Shown: positions 43,674-52,205 of the stretch, piece by piece
Numbering within the stretch: position 1 is the first letter of the stretch
How the letters are laid out: each line of letters starts with the position of its first letter
Source: Pseudoflavitalea rhizosphaerae
GTDB lineage: Bacteria; Bacteroidota; Bacteroidia; Chitinophagales; Chitinophagaceae
Direction: 5' to 3'
NCBI RefSeq assembly: GCF_003991355.1
Contig: NZ_RCSU01000011.1
Location: 124,001-188,000, forward strand
DNA: 64,000 nt
The notes under the pieces: model-generated
Database searches by the model: none
What the model was told of the DNA's origin: nothing
What the model saw: the letters and a program-made list of their open reading frames with translations, nothing else
Made by a program: the position numbers and the translations under genes

Positions 43674-44999
43674 ATGGGTATTCTTAAGGAAAGGTTCAAG
43701 GCAAAGGCAGATGAATCAGCCGTTGAAGTCAAGAATTTGCTGAAAGAGCACGGAACAAAAACGATCGGGGAAGTTCAGTTATCGCAGATCTATCAGGGGA
43801 TGCGTGGTATCACCGGACTGGTAAGTGAAACATCCCTGCTGGATGCACAGGAAGGTATCCGTTTCCGTGGTTACTCCATCCCTGAATTGCAACAGAAACT
43901 CCCGAAAGCCAAAAATGGCAATGAACCTTTACCCGAAGGATTGTTCTACCTGATGCTGATTGGTGAATTGCCTACTGAAGAAGATGTTCATCATGTTACA
44001 TCCGTATGGCAGCGTCGTTCACATGTACCCAACCATGTGTTTGCCGCCATCGATGCATTGCCGATCACTGCCCACCCGATGACCATGTTCGTAACCGGTA
44101 TCATGGCTTTGCAAACGGAAAGCAATTTTGCCAAACGTTATGCAGAAGGCATCAACAAAAAAGACTACTGGGAACCTATTTTCGATGATGCAATGGACCT
44201 CATTGCACGTCTGCCCCGCGTAGCCGCTTATATCTACAGAAGGAAGTACAAGAATAATCAACATATCCAGCCTAATGGTTTGCTGGACTGGGCTGGTAAC
44301 CTGGCGCATATGCTCGGTTTCGAGAACGAAAGCTTCAAGGAACTGATGCGTCTTTACATGACCATTCACGCAGATCACGAGGGAGGTAACGTTTCCGCAC
44401 ATGCGACACACCTGGTGGGTTCCGCTCTCAGCGATCCTTACCTGAGCTTAGCTGCAGGCATGAACGGTCTCGCAGGTCCCCTGCACGGCCTTGCCAACCA
44501 GGAGGTAGTGAAATGGATCTTCGAAATGCGCGAGGAGCTCAAAACTGAAACGCCTGCTAAAGACCAGATTGAAGAGTATGTGAAGAAAACACTTTCTGAA
44601 GGAAAAGTTGTTCCCGGATATGGTCATGCTGTGCTTCGCAAAACCGATCCACGCTTTACAGCACAAATGGAATTCGGTAAAAAGCATCTGGCTGAAGATC
44701 CACTGGTACAAACTGTTTGGAATGTTTATGATGCGGTGCCTCCAATTCTTCAGTCGCTCGGCAAGATCAAGAACCCATGGCCGAACGTGGATGCACACAG
44801 TGGGGCCCTGCTGGTTCACTACGGAATGGTGGAATATGAATTCTACACCGTGCTCTTCGGCGTGAGCCGCGCACTGGGAGTAATGAGCAGCCTGATCTGG
44901 GATCGCGCACTGGCGCTGCCTATAGAAAGGCCGAAGTCTGTAACTACAGAGAATGTAAAACAATGGTTGAAAGGCGAAGCTGAGATTTGGGGCGACTAG
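43674..44999 (+). CDS. gltA: Citrate synthase, eukaryote-like (mitochondrial type)
   Basis: A 441-aa enzyme. Catalytic residues are visible: His in YMTIHADHEGGNVSAH, His in GLAGPLHGLANQEV and Asp in NVDAHSGALLVHYG. VPGYGHAVLRKTDPR is a further active-site part. The sequence resembles the eukaryotic and Bacteroidota type of citrate synthase rather than the hexameric form of Enterobacteria. It starts the citric acid cycle from acetyl-CoA and oxaloacetate. A TAACTTTA element lies about 50 bases upstream. Terminator downstream. Confidence 0.96.
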   Translation: MGILKERFKAKADESAVEVKNLLKEHGTKTIGEVQLSQIYQGMRGITGLVSETSLLDAQEGIRFRGYSIPELQQKLPKAKNGNEPLPEGLFYLMLIGELPTEEDVHHVTSVWQRRSHVPNHVFAAIDALPITAHPMTMFVTGIMALQTESNFAKRYAEGINKKDYWEPIFDDAMDLIARLPRVAAYIYRRKYKNNQHIQPNGLLDWAGNLAHMLGFENESFKELMRLYMTIHADHEGGNVSAHATHLVGSALSDPYLSLAAGMNGLAGPLHGLANQEVVKWIFEMREELKTETPAKDQIEEYVKKTLSEGKVVPGYGHAVLRKTDPRFTAQMEFGKKHLAEDPLVQTVWNVYDAVPPILQSLGKIKNPWPNVDAHSGALLVHYGMVEYEFYTVLFGVSRALGVMSSLIWDRALALPIERPKSVTTENVKQWLKGEAEIWGD

Positions 45000-45031
45000 T
45001 TTCCTTACTCATCTTTCCACATTATAAAAAT

Positions 45032-45066
45032 TAGCTCTGGTCCCTTGCGGGTCAGGGCTTTTTTTA
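45032..45066 (+). terminator. Rho-independent terminator after citrate synthase
   Basis: The stem AGCTCTGGTCCC against GGGTCAGGGCT has one bulge and is followed by seven T. Confidence 0.75.
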
Positions 45067-45217
45067 TGTGCATATTGGAAGATGCCACTAACCTTCAGGT
45101 TAGCAGGTATGGAAGTGAGCACTTCTGAATCCCGCTCTGGTAAAGGGTTTGATCTGGATGATGGTGTTGGCAGTCGATTTTCCAATGCTATTGGATTGTT
45201 AATTGCAGCTAAACTTT

Positions 45218-45248
45218 TTTGCACGATAATGTTTAAACATTAATTTTA
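45218..45248 (+). promoter_or_regulatory. Promoter with a 16-bp palindrome before yceI
   Basis: TTTG (45218-45221), 19 bases, then TAATTTTA (45241-45248), a near-canonical promoter. The spacer and first bases of the -7 box hold the perfect palindrome TAATGTTTAAACATTA (45227-45242), a strong operator candidate. Confidence 0.6.
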
Positions 45249-45266
45249 CATCCTAAACTTGATTTT

Positions 45267-45794
45267 ATGGCAACATGGACAATTGATACAACACACTCAG
45301 AAGTTTCTTTTAAAGTAAAGCACCTGGTGATTTCCACTGTTACGGGGAAATTCAAAACATTTGAAGGCACAGTAGAATCTGATAAAGAGGATTTCACTGA
45401 TGCGAAGATCAAATTCAATGTAAACATTAACAGTATCGATACCGGCAATGAAGGCCGCGATGGTCACCTGAAATCTGCTGACTTTTTTGATGCAGAGAAA
45501 TTCCCTTCCATGAGTTTCGAATCCACCGAGCTGGTTAACCAGGGTGGTGGTGATTATGAAGTGAAGGGAAATCTTACTATCAAAGGCGTTACCAAACCTG
45601 TAGTGCTGGATGTTGAGTACGGTGGTATCCAGAAAGACTTTTACGGCAATACTGTTGCGGGTTTTGAAGTATCCGGCAAGATCAATCGCCAGGATTTCGG
45701 TCTTACCTGGAGTGCGGTTACAGAAACAGGCGGCATTGTGGTGAGCGATGAAGTGAAACTCCATATCAACGTGGAAGCGATCAAAAAAGCGTAA
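45267..45794 (+). CDS. YceI-family lipid-binding protein
   Basis: A 175-aa protein of the YceI lipocalin-like family: TWTIDTTHSEVSFKVKHLVISTVTGKF at the start (the family hallmark, seen as DTTHSEVSFKVKHL), DAEKFPSMSFES, GNLTIKGVTKPV, and a final RQDFGLTW motif. YceI proteins bind isoprenoid or fatty chains. No signal peptide is seen, so it is probably cytoplasmic, unlike E. coli YceI. It is controlled by a promoter with a 16-bp palindrome. Confidence 0.93.
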   Translation: MATWTIDTTHSEVSFKVKHLVISTVTGKFKTFEGTVESDKEDFTDAKIKFNVNINSIDTGNEGRDGHLKSADFFDAEKFPSMSFESTELVNQGGGDYEVKGNLTIKGVTKPVVLDVEYGGIQKDFYGNTVAGFEVSGKINRQDFGLTWSAVTETGGIVVSDEVKLHINVEAIKKA

Positions 45795-45824
45795 TCGTAA
45801 ATGCTCTCAATAAACAGATGTTTG

Positions 45825-45856
45825 AGCCGGTACAGTTTTCTGCACCGGCTTTTATT
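45825..45856 (+). terminator. Rho-independent terminator after yceI
   Basis: The stem AGCCGGTACAG against CTGCACCGGCT has one mismatch and a TTTT loop, followed by a T-rich run. Confidence 0.75.
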
Positions 45857-45861
45857 TTTTA

Positions 45862-45893
45862 TTTGGACACAATGAACCATGCTCCTATATTTG
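45862..45893 (+). promoter_or_regulatory. Promoter of tRNA-Ala
   Basis: TTTG at 45862-45865, 20 bases, then TATATTTG at 45886-45893, ending 25 bases before the tRNA. A full Bacteroidota promoter pattern. Confidence 0.6.
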
Positions 45894-45918
45894 CACTCCT
45901 GAAATCAGCCAGGTAAAA

Positions 45919-45994
<76 letters not shown>

Positions 45995-46034
45995 TTTTTA
46001 AAACTGGTAGTACCAGAAACTAACAAAAAAACTG

Positions 46035-46064
46035 AAGGCAGCTCGTTATGAGCTGCCTTTTTTT
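46035..46064 (+). terminator. Terminator after tRNA-Ala
   Basis: The perfect ten-pair stem AAGGCAGCTC/GAGCTGCCTT with loop GTTAT is followed by a long T run, 43 bases after the tRNA. Confidence 0.85.
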
Positions 46065-46214
46065 AGTTTTATCTATCGTATTGAAAGTCAATTTCCTGCC
46101 TACTTGTTTTTTGAATATGAATCCCCTATATACCATCAATCTTTTGGGAAACATGAGACAAAACAAGCATTTAATGAGTCCTGCCTTACATTTGAGTTTA
46201 CGAAAATCGAACAC

Positions 46215-47882
46215 TTATGTTAGAAAGGAGATGAGCTTTCGTTCAATTGCTTGGTCTAAGATGATCTCAGATAATTTGCGAAAGTACGCAACAATATCTT
46301 TGCATTGCCTTACTGAACAAATTTTCAGTTTGTTAACTAATGTTTTGACTTCTTCTTTGATCTTGGGAGGCTCTTCCAGAAGTTTTTCTTCAATCTCGCT
46401 CAAAGTAGTTGATAGATTGGTAGGTATTTCTTGTTTTATGTAAATACATCTCAGAGGAACTGATAAGTCATTTTCGTCAATTCGATTGACATTACAAGTT
46501 ATGCCATAAGGAAAAAGGTACTTGAATATTTCTTTCTTTTTATTAGTTGAATAGTTCTCAATAAGATCATTAAGATTTGAAATTTTTTCTTCTGATGTGG
46601 AGATTGCTAATGCGAGGAATTTGTTTTCCCTTGTTCCATTCTGCAATGCTTCTCCAAGGATGTTTATCTGGTTTTCACAGTTGGATCGGATAGTTTTATA
46701 TTCTTTTGGATTTAGTGAACCGCCCAAAAGAAGCTCCCTAGCTTTATCTATTCTGAAGGTTAAATCCTCGATCTTTTTCAATAATCTTTGATGATTTAGT
46801 GAGTTTTGATCTATAGTTGCTTTCATGCTAGCTTCCAATACATAGGAGAATAATGGCTTAAAGTCTGGAAGGAGGTCAAATGAACTGGTGAATTTTTGGA
46901 TGAGCATATGTACCTTGCTTACAGGGATTCTAACGCCGCATTTACTGATACAATGATAATAGTCATATTTTTTTCCTCTGCCTTGTGAACTACTTCCAGT
47001 CAAACTCTTCCCACATTTAGGGCAAATAAGAAGCCCTCGAAAAGGGAAAATAACATTCGTATGTGTATAACTGTAATGCTTTCTTTTCTTTGCTAGTACT
47101 TTTTGTACCTCCTGAAAGAGACTTTCTGAAATTAATGGATCGTGCTGGCCCACTGCGAACAACGCGTCTGCAGACTGTGACGTTTTCAGCTTGATGAGGC
47201 CACAATATGCAGGGTTTCTGAGCGCTTTCCAGAAACAGTTATAACTTCTTTGTAGACCGTTATCAAAAGCTTCATCGTATATTTCCTTGATTGAATAAAT
47301 TCCATAGGCAATTTTCTGGAATGCCTGTTTCATAATCCCTGCTTGAGGTTCAACTGCCTGGATATACTTCTGGCCTGATTCCGATATTTTATTTCTGTAT
47401 CCTACAGGAGCTGAACCAATCCATCGACCTTCTTTTTTAGCTCTCTCAATTCCTTCTTTTACATTTAGGGACCTTCTTGCATTCTCCACTTCTGGAATAG
47501 ATAAGAAGAAAGCCATCATTATTTTATTTTCCGGGATTGTGAGATCTAGAGGTTGTTCGATAGCTTTTGCTTCAATGCCTAGTTTCAATAAATAGTTTAT
47601 CATGTAGTAGGCATCACCTGTATTACGGCTAAAACGATCCCATTTAGTAACTAAAAGGAGTGAAAGGCCCTTGGGCTTTTTTATTTTATATTCAGCAATA
47701 AGCTTATTCCATTGAGGGCGATTGAAAGTTTTGGCTGAATAATCTTCAAAGAAGGTTTTTCGTATAATTATCCCATGTATTTCACAGTAGGTTCTTAGGA
47801 CCTCTTCCTGATATCGTTGGGAATAGCCAGTTTGAGCTTGCTCTTCTGTACTTACTCTGATGTACAAGTCAGCAGTTTCCAT
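46215..47882 (-). CDS. Large serine recombinase (site-specific integrase type)
   Basis: A 555-aa protein. The N-terminal resolvase domain has the catalytic Ser11 in YIRVSTEEQ, the arginines in TKWDRFSRNTGDAYYM and the PLDLTIPENKIMMAFFLSIPEVE segment. A recombinase domain follows (EGIERAKKEGRWIG, APVGYRN). Next is a zinc beta-ribbon with Cys pairs in ICPKCGKSLTG and the HCISKCG region, then a coiled coil. Such enzymes insert and excise phages and islands. The 3' end faces the tRNA-Ala gene, its likely attachment region. A broken relative lies at 57843-59314. Confidence 0.93.
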   Translation of the reverse strand: METADLYIRVSTEEQAQTGYSQRYQEEVLRTYCEIHGIIIRKTFFEDYSAKTFNRPQWNKLIAEYKIKKPKGLSLLLVTKWDRFSRNTGDAYYMINYLLKLGIEAKAIEQPLDLTIPENKIMMAFFLSIPEVENARRSLNVKEGIERAKKEGRWIGSAPVGYRNKISESGQKYIQAVEPQAGIMKQAFQKIAYGIYSIKEIYDEAFDNGLQRSYNCFWKALRNPAYCGLIKLKTSQSADALFAVGQHDPLISESLFQEVQKVLAKKRKHYSYTHTNVIFPFRGLLICPKCGKSLTGSSSQGRGKKYDYYHCISKCGVRIPVSKVHMLIQKFTSSFDLLPDFKPLFSYVLEASMKATIDQNSLNHQRLLKKIEDLTFRIDKARELLLGGSLNPKEYKTIRSNCENQINILGEALQNGTRENKFLALAISTSEEKISNLNDLIENYSTNKKKEIFKYLFPYGITCNVNRIDENDLSVPLRCIYIKQEIPTNLSTTLSEIEEKLLEEPPKIKEEVKTLVNKLKICSVRQCKDIVAYFRKLSEIILDQAIERKLISFLT

Positions 47883-47984
47883 GCTATTTAGTACGGTAGA
47901 AGCCAGAAAAGAGTTGCTTAGGAAGGGTTAAGCATGAAAAACGATCCATGCACGGAGTTCCTTTCCTAAGGCTTCTTCAAAATA

Positions 47985-48521
47985 TTAGTCTAAAGTCCTT
48001 CTGAGTGTTAAATTCAGATATTTATCAGTTATCAAATTGATTAAATCATCAGTATTATTAAGTGCTAGAATTTCAGTCCTGTCAATGACAATTACTTTAA
48101 TCCTATCTGCGGTCAGGGCATCCATTATTACAGAATTTGCAAATCTATAGCCGTTTAGTTGACCTGCAATTCCACTAGAGGTAATTAACAAACCTGTATT
48201 GGCTCCACGGCTTCTCAACTTTGCTACAAATTCCCTACATTTTGCACTGCTTAGTGGATTGGCCTCATTTTTACATTCCGAAATAAGAATCGGATCTAAA
48301 AAGTCGAACGGCGATCTTACTCGGTTGTTCCAGAATACAACATCAAGTTCTTGGGATCCAGTTGCATCTAGCACATTTCTTTCAGCTACTCTAACCCCAT
48401 GGAATTTATCCATAAGATAAACTACAAGGTCTTCAAATATTCTTCCCTTGGCATCCGGATTGGCCGCCGCATCTGACCTGTTCAGGAAGTCTTGAATCCT
48501 TGCTTTACTGTAATTCGGCAT
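47985..48521 (-). CDS. Mrr-like restriction endonuclease (PD-(D/E)XK)
   Basis: A 178-aa protein. The nuclease core is GSQELDVVFWNN, with the catalytic Asp, then ILISECKNEANPLSS with the Glu-x-Lys, followed by CREFVAKLRSRGANTGLLIT, as in Mrr-type endonucleases. No DNA methyltransferase gene is nearby, so it may be a methyl-directed or otherwise conditional nuclease. It starts three bases after the end of the TIR-like/nuclease gene and forms a two-gene unit with it. Confidence 0.75.
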   Translation of the reverse strand: MPNYSKARIQDFLNRSDAAANPDAKGRIFEDLVVYLMDKFHGVRVAERNVLDATGSQELDVVFWNNRVRSPFDFLDPILISECKNEANPLSSAKCREFVAKLRSRGANTGLLITSSGIAGQLNGYRFANSVIMDALTADRIKVIVIDRTEILALNNTDDLINLITDKYLNLTLRRTLD

Positions 48522-48524
48522 GAT

Positions 48525-49412
48525 TTAAGAGTTTCCGTGAACATTTTTATTTCTCTTTTCAATAAGTGTTCTTTCAAGCCCTTCGGAAGCGATGCCTTGT
48601 ATAAAATCTTCCAAGTCAAAGAGAAGGATTGAATTGTATGCAGCTTTTATATCATCGAAACGTTTATTGTTTCGGTCAAGATAAAGGACAATAGCACCTT
48701 TGGCTTCTGTATTTTGTATATATCTCAAAAGTGCTTCTTCGGCTTCTAAAATCATATTGGCATTTAAGCTTCCAGCCTTAACTTCAATAAATATCGGATT
48801 GCCAAAATATGGTATAAGGTTCTTACTTCTAATTACGAGATCAACACCTCTATCAATGACTGATTCGCTTATTGAAACATTCTGAACATCAATTTTTGTA
48901 AAGGTTTCCTTTATTAGATCAAAGATTTCTCTTTCATTCGGATTCTTACGTAAGCCTGCTAGTTTGGCTAATATATTTGTTGTGTCATTTACAGATAATA
49001 TATCTCTATCCTCCTTACTGACGGGTCTTTTTTTCTTGATTTTGATGTCTTGAACAAAGTTTTTCAGAGCGAGTTCAACCAATGATAAATCTTTAAAATT
49101 AGTTTGATAATAGAACTTAGAATCTAGGAAAAAGGGCACCTTGAAATCTTTATCTACAAGTATGAAGGTTGGTTTCTTTAAACCCTCCGCAACTCCAAGC
49201 TCAAATAATACGTTAGCGTTGTCTGTTTGTAATACAGCTATTACAAAGTCAGAATCTCGAATTTTTCGTCTAATTAGATCAGAAAATGAATTGCCAATTG
49301 AAAAATCGTAAAAACTGTGATGCTCAATATTTTGGCTGTCTAAGACTGATTCAAGCTTTGTTAATTCAAAATCTGCTGGCGTTGATATGTAACAGTTCAC
49401 TTTTTGTTTCAT
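48525..49412 (-). CDS. TIR-like (or deoxyribosyltransferase-like) domain fused to a restriction-type nuclease
   Basis: A 295-aa protein with two parts. Residues 1 to about 115 look like a TIR/nucleotide-processing Rossmann domain: FSDLIRRKIRDSDFVIAVL, then NVLFELGVAEGLKKPTFILVD, a pattern shared by bacterial TIR-like sensors and nucleoside deoxyribosyltransferases. Residues from about 160 on are a PD-(D/E)XK nuclease: RGVDLVIRS, then PIFIEVKAGSLNA. The order sensor-then-nuclease fits an effector that is triggered by a signal. Next to the Mrr-like gene (gap three bases). Function in defence is inferred. Confidence 0.6.
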   Translation of the reverse strand: MKQKVNCYISTPADFELTKLESVLDSQNIEHHSFYDFSIGNSFSDLIRRKIRDSDFVIAVLQTDNANVLFELGVAEGLKKPTFILVDKDFKVPFFLDSKFYYQTNFKDLSLVELALKNFVQDIKIKKKRPVSKEDRDILSVNDTTNILAKLAGLRKNPNEREIFDLIKETFTKIDVQNVSISESVIDRGVDLVIRSKNLIPYFGNPIFIEVKAGSLNANMILEAEEALLRYIQNTEAKGAIVLYLDRNNKRFDDIKAAYNSILLFDLEDFIQGIASEGLERTLIEKRNKNVHGNS

Positions 49413-49739
49413 GTTAATTGCGTAACTATGATATGCGTAATACTATTAGGTATTTCAAATATAATATTTAAAAGATAAATGAAGGGTGTCCTTTTCCAAA
49501 GTAGCCGTAGTCCATACTTCACCTATTGCATCGGCAAATCGCAAGGCAACTGGCTCCCCATCAGTGTAAACACATCCTTCGATACGGTTTCAATATTACA
49601 GTACTCCTTGGATATAAAAATGTATAATGGATTAGGAACTTCCATGCTAGCAATGTTTCTAATCGGAGACATAACCTTTTGATCATTGATATGCATGCTT
49701 TCATATTCAATGTAAGCAAGGGTAGAATGCCCAATGTAT
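49413..49739. other. Spacer between the nuclease pair and the QueC-like operon
   Basis: About 330 AT-rich bases. A - strand frame at 49523-49696 (57 codons from ATG, containing NPLYIFISKEYCNIETVSKD) could be a small gene or a remnant of a longer one, but it has no family and no convincing start context. No terminator or repeat is evident. Confidence 0.4.
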
Positions 49740-50369
49740 TTACATATATGACACAATGGAATCTCCTAGGTCTTTAAGTTCCTCAATGGCATCGTTGATC
49801 GCTTTTTTAGAGTAAGTCTTTAGCGAAAAGTCTTCATCCTCTAGGCTGTATATGCCCACCTCAACCGTTTTGACATCACAGCCGAGAAGGCTTTCAGCGA
49901 TATGATGTTGAATGATGGGATACTTCAATTCATCTTGCCAAAAGGTAGTTTGCTTTTGAAAAAAGCTGGCAGCATACCCTCCCTTATCATTCATATAGAT
50001 CAGTGGGATTTGGCCTGTCATTAGCAAATCGGCATTTATATCGATTCTGATATTCCTTCTTTTATCGAACAGCGTTAGACCTCTTTTTTCAGCCCGATGA
50101 GCATAGTTTTCAAGGTTTACGACAAGTTGTTCTAGCTCCTTTTGATTTTTAATCGACTCCTTGTAATTCAATGTAAATACAGTGGTCAGTTTTTTGATCG
50201 CGCCACTTAGGTTATCGCCATCATGAAAAAAGATGGCAGCCCTTTGCCAGTCCGCAAACTTAGAACGAGGAAAGAATTTCTGATCTTCTTTTGTTTCCGT
50301 TAGGGATTCGGCAAACCTTTGAGGATTGTTACGGGCTTCTTCGAGCTTTGTAATAGAGAATCTAGCCAT
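49740..50369 (-). CDS. Unknown protein, last gene of the QueC-like operon
   Basis: A 209-aa protein I do not recognise. It starts with a basic, charged helical part (MARFSITKLEEARNNPQRF) and has a central segment IDINADLLMTGQIPLIYMNDKGG followed by ELKYPIIQHHIAESLLGCD and TVEVGIYSLEDED. The pattern distantly recalls the sheet-helix order of RecB/Cas4-like nucleases, but the catalytic Lys is not evident, so this is not claimed. It takes the place that the TatD nuclease holds in Qat operons, but lacks the TatD HxH motif. The start overlaps the stop of the QueC-like gene by one base. Confidence 0.75.
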   Translation of the reverse strand: MARFSITKLEEARNNPQRFAESLTETKEDQKFFPRSKFADWQRAAIFFHDGDNLSGAIKKLTTVFTLNYKESIKNQKELEQLVVNLENYAHRAEKRGLTLFDKRRNIRIDINADLLMTGQIPLIYMNDKGGYAASFFQKQTTFWQDELKYPIIQHHIAESLLGCDVKTVEVGIYSLEDEDFSLKTYSKKAINDAIEELKDLGDSIVSYM

Positions 50370-51646
50370 TATATCAGTTTTACAACATTTGGATAACTAG
50401 ATAGTACCTTATAGGATTGTTGTGCCATCCGATGGTACATCTTGATTACTGCTTCCTGATTAAATGCATTATTATATAACTCTGGATGGTTCGAAAGGAT
50501 TTTGGGTATGTCTTTAACGGACTTGAAGGTGGCGATAAATTCAAGGTAGTCTGATAAGTTCCTTTTGCCTGTATGCTCCTCCGGTAGTGCCTTAATGTTT
50601 TCGTTAAATAAATCAACCTTATATTCTGAAAATCTTAACCCGTTGTATTCTACAGCGATACGTCTGGACATACACGGCACACATTCTCCGCAGTGCATTT
50701 TAACTCGAGAGATCTTCCAGCAACTCGCCGATTTGATGGCGGCTTTTTGCAATTGTACTGGTAGTACGGCAAATACTTCGGCTTTAGTTTTGTATAAGAA
50801 GGGATTCTCTATTGCAAAATCTTCGTTTTCTAACAGGTGGCTAAAAATTTCTTTAGCCAAGGATAGAAACAATGGATCGGCTGTATGGGTGGAGAATGGC
50901 CCGATTCTGGCTTGATTCAAAGGTAAGTGGACAGCAAACTGACCATTTTCTGCCATGAACAGCACCTTTTTCATCTTTTTCTTTTTCATTACCAAAGCGG
51001 CTAGTGTTAGAAATAAAAAGGAACGAGTACGTTGCGAGTTCTCCCTTTCCTCTGGGAAATCATATGGATTCTTATTTCTACCATAAACTTTAATTGGGAA
51101 GTAAGGTATTTCCTGTTTGTAGTGTTTGCAGAGGGCCTTATATATATCCTTCTGCGACTTATCTACTTCACTGTTGCCTTGACTGCTATGACTGACCAGA
51201 ACTAGCGGTTCTTTTTTCGCTAAAAAGTCGGATGCTCCAGCCATTGAGTCAATGCCACCTGAAAAAAGCAGTACCGCTCCGGATGCTCCGTTCCAATCAA
51301 GATCAGCATTGGTTTTTCCTGCTTTTTTAACGAATGTAATCTCCCAGTTATCTTTAGACAGCACATATAAAGCATACTTTAGCTTTTTTCTTATGACGTC
51401 CCAACCCTGTTTGTGGCTAACCTCTATAGTAAGTGCTATATCCCGACAGTTTTGTTCCCTGTCCGAGCGTATAGTTGCCAGGTCAGCGGCATAAATGCCT
51501 GCCGCCACATTGAGTAGATCTTCATCTAAGGTATCTAGGTCACCAAAGTATTCCTGTGCTTTTTTGCTGCCAGTATATAGGTTTTCACCAGGTACTAGTA
51601 TAAGATCAGCAGTGGAAATGCTCGTGCCTATATAAATTGAACTCAT
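50369..51646 (-). CDS. QueC-like (QatC-type) PP-loop enzyme
   Basis: A 425-aa protein. The C-terminal two thirds match QueC, the ATP-using 7-cyano-7-deazaguanine synthase: PP-loop VLLFSGGIDSMAG (Ser129 to Ser134) and a four-Cys zinc site, Cys309 in SASCWKI and Cys319, 322 and 325 in MHCGECVPCMSRR. QueC itself is about half this length; the extra N-terminal ~120 residues fit the longer QatC-type proteins of defence operons. Queuosine synthesis partners queD and queE are not present. It overlaps both neighbours (four and one bases), which binds it to the operon. It may add a deazaguanine to a partner protein, an inference from related systems. Confidence 0.8.
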   Translation of the reverse strand: MSSIYIGTSISTADLILVPGENLYTGSKKAQEYFGDLDTLDEDLLNVAAGIYAADLATIRSDREQNCRDIALTIEVSHKQGWDVIRKKLKYALYVLSKDNWEITFVKKAGKTNADLDWNGASGAVLLFSGGIDSMAGASDFLAKKEPLVLVSHSSQGNSEVDKSQKDIYKALCKHYKQEIPYFPIKVYGRNKNPYDFPEERENSQRTRSFLFLTLAALVMKKKKMKKVLFMAENGQFAVHLPLNQARIGPFSTHTADPLFLSLAKEIFSHLLENEDFAIENPFLYKTKAEVFAVLPVQLQKAAIKSASCWKISRVKMHCGECVPCMSRRIAVEYNGLRFSEYKVDLFNENIKALPEEHTGKRNLSDYLEFIATFKSVKDIPKILSNHPELYNNAFNQEAVIKMYHRMAQQSYKVLSSYPNVVKLI

Positions 51647-52203
51647 TGCTGCGTTTTTAACTTATTCACTGTGGCTGTAATAAAAACTGACCAGTCTTTT
51701 TGGGTCGATATATTCATATTGATTTCTGCCGTAAGATTGAGAGCACGTTGGCTTATTCGGTTTTTAAAATCGACCAACTCGGTGACTGTTTTGTTTCTAA
51801 AGCCGTCTCCAACACAACCGGCAATGTCACGAGAGATTACATACTTGGTCACTTCGGAGATAAATAACCTGCTAAATGCTTGTGCTGGTTGTTTGTCCCC
51901 AAAAGCCAAGGGTATGATTCTCTTGGCAAATTCTACACTGATGGAATTTCCACCATTGTCCATCAAATAATTATTCACTTTGAAGATGGCTTCCTGGAAA
52001 TTTTTAGAGGTAGCTACTGCTTGGACGCAGCTATAAACGGCATTGGAGCTTAATTCTCGACTAAGAGGAATACTTTGGTTCTCTGATGCTCGCCATATCT
52101 CCGAAAGTACCCTAGCTTCAGAGATTCTATTCTTAACATAAGCCGTTCGGACCGGTTTCCAGTTGGAATCTCTGGGCGAGCTTTGGTTGACGGATGTTCC
52201 CAT
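51643..52203 (-). CDS. Small Met-Gly-Thr-Ser protein (QatB-like candidate)
   Basis: A 186-aa protein beginning MGTSVNQSSPRDSNW. The Met-Gly-Thr-Ser start with a Pro/Trp-containing first segment recalls QatB, the partner of QatC in Qat phage defence; the rest (helical, for example VYSCVQAVATSKNFQEAI and AFSRLFISEVTKYVI) is not a known enzyme. If Met is removed, Gly2 becomes the N-terminus, a possible site for modification by the QueC-like enzyme, whose gene overlaps this one by four bases. Starts two bases after the nuclease gene. The assignment rests on memory and gene order. Confidence 0.6.
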   Translation of the reverse strand: MGTSVNQSSPRDSNWKPVRTAYVKNRISEARVLSEIWRASENQSIPLSRELSSNAVYSCVQAVATSKNFQEAIFKVNNYLMDNGGNSISVEFAKRIIPLAFGDKQPAQAFSRLFISEVTKYVISRDIAGCVGDGFRNKTVTELVDFKNRISQRALNLTAEINMNISTQKDWSVFITATVNKLKTQQ

Positions 52204-52205
52204 AG

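Noticed and set aside
50369-51646. Plain queuosine-pathway QueC
   Set aside because: Nearly double the length of QueC, no queD/queE/queF near, and tight coupling to a nuclease and an MGTS protein.
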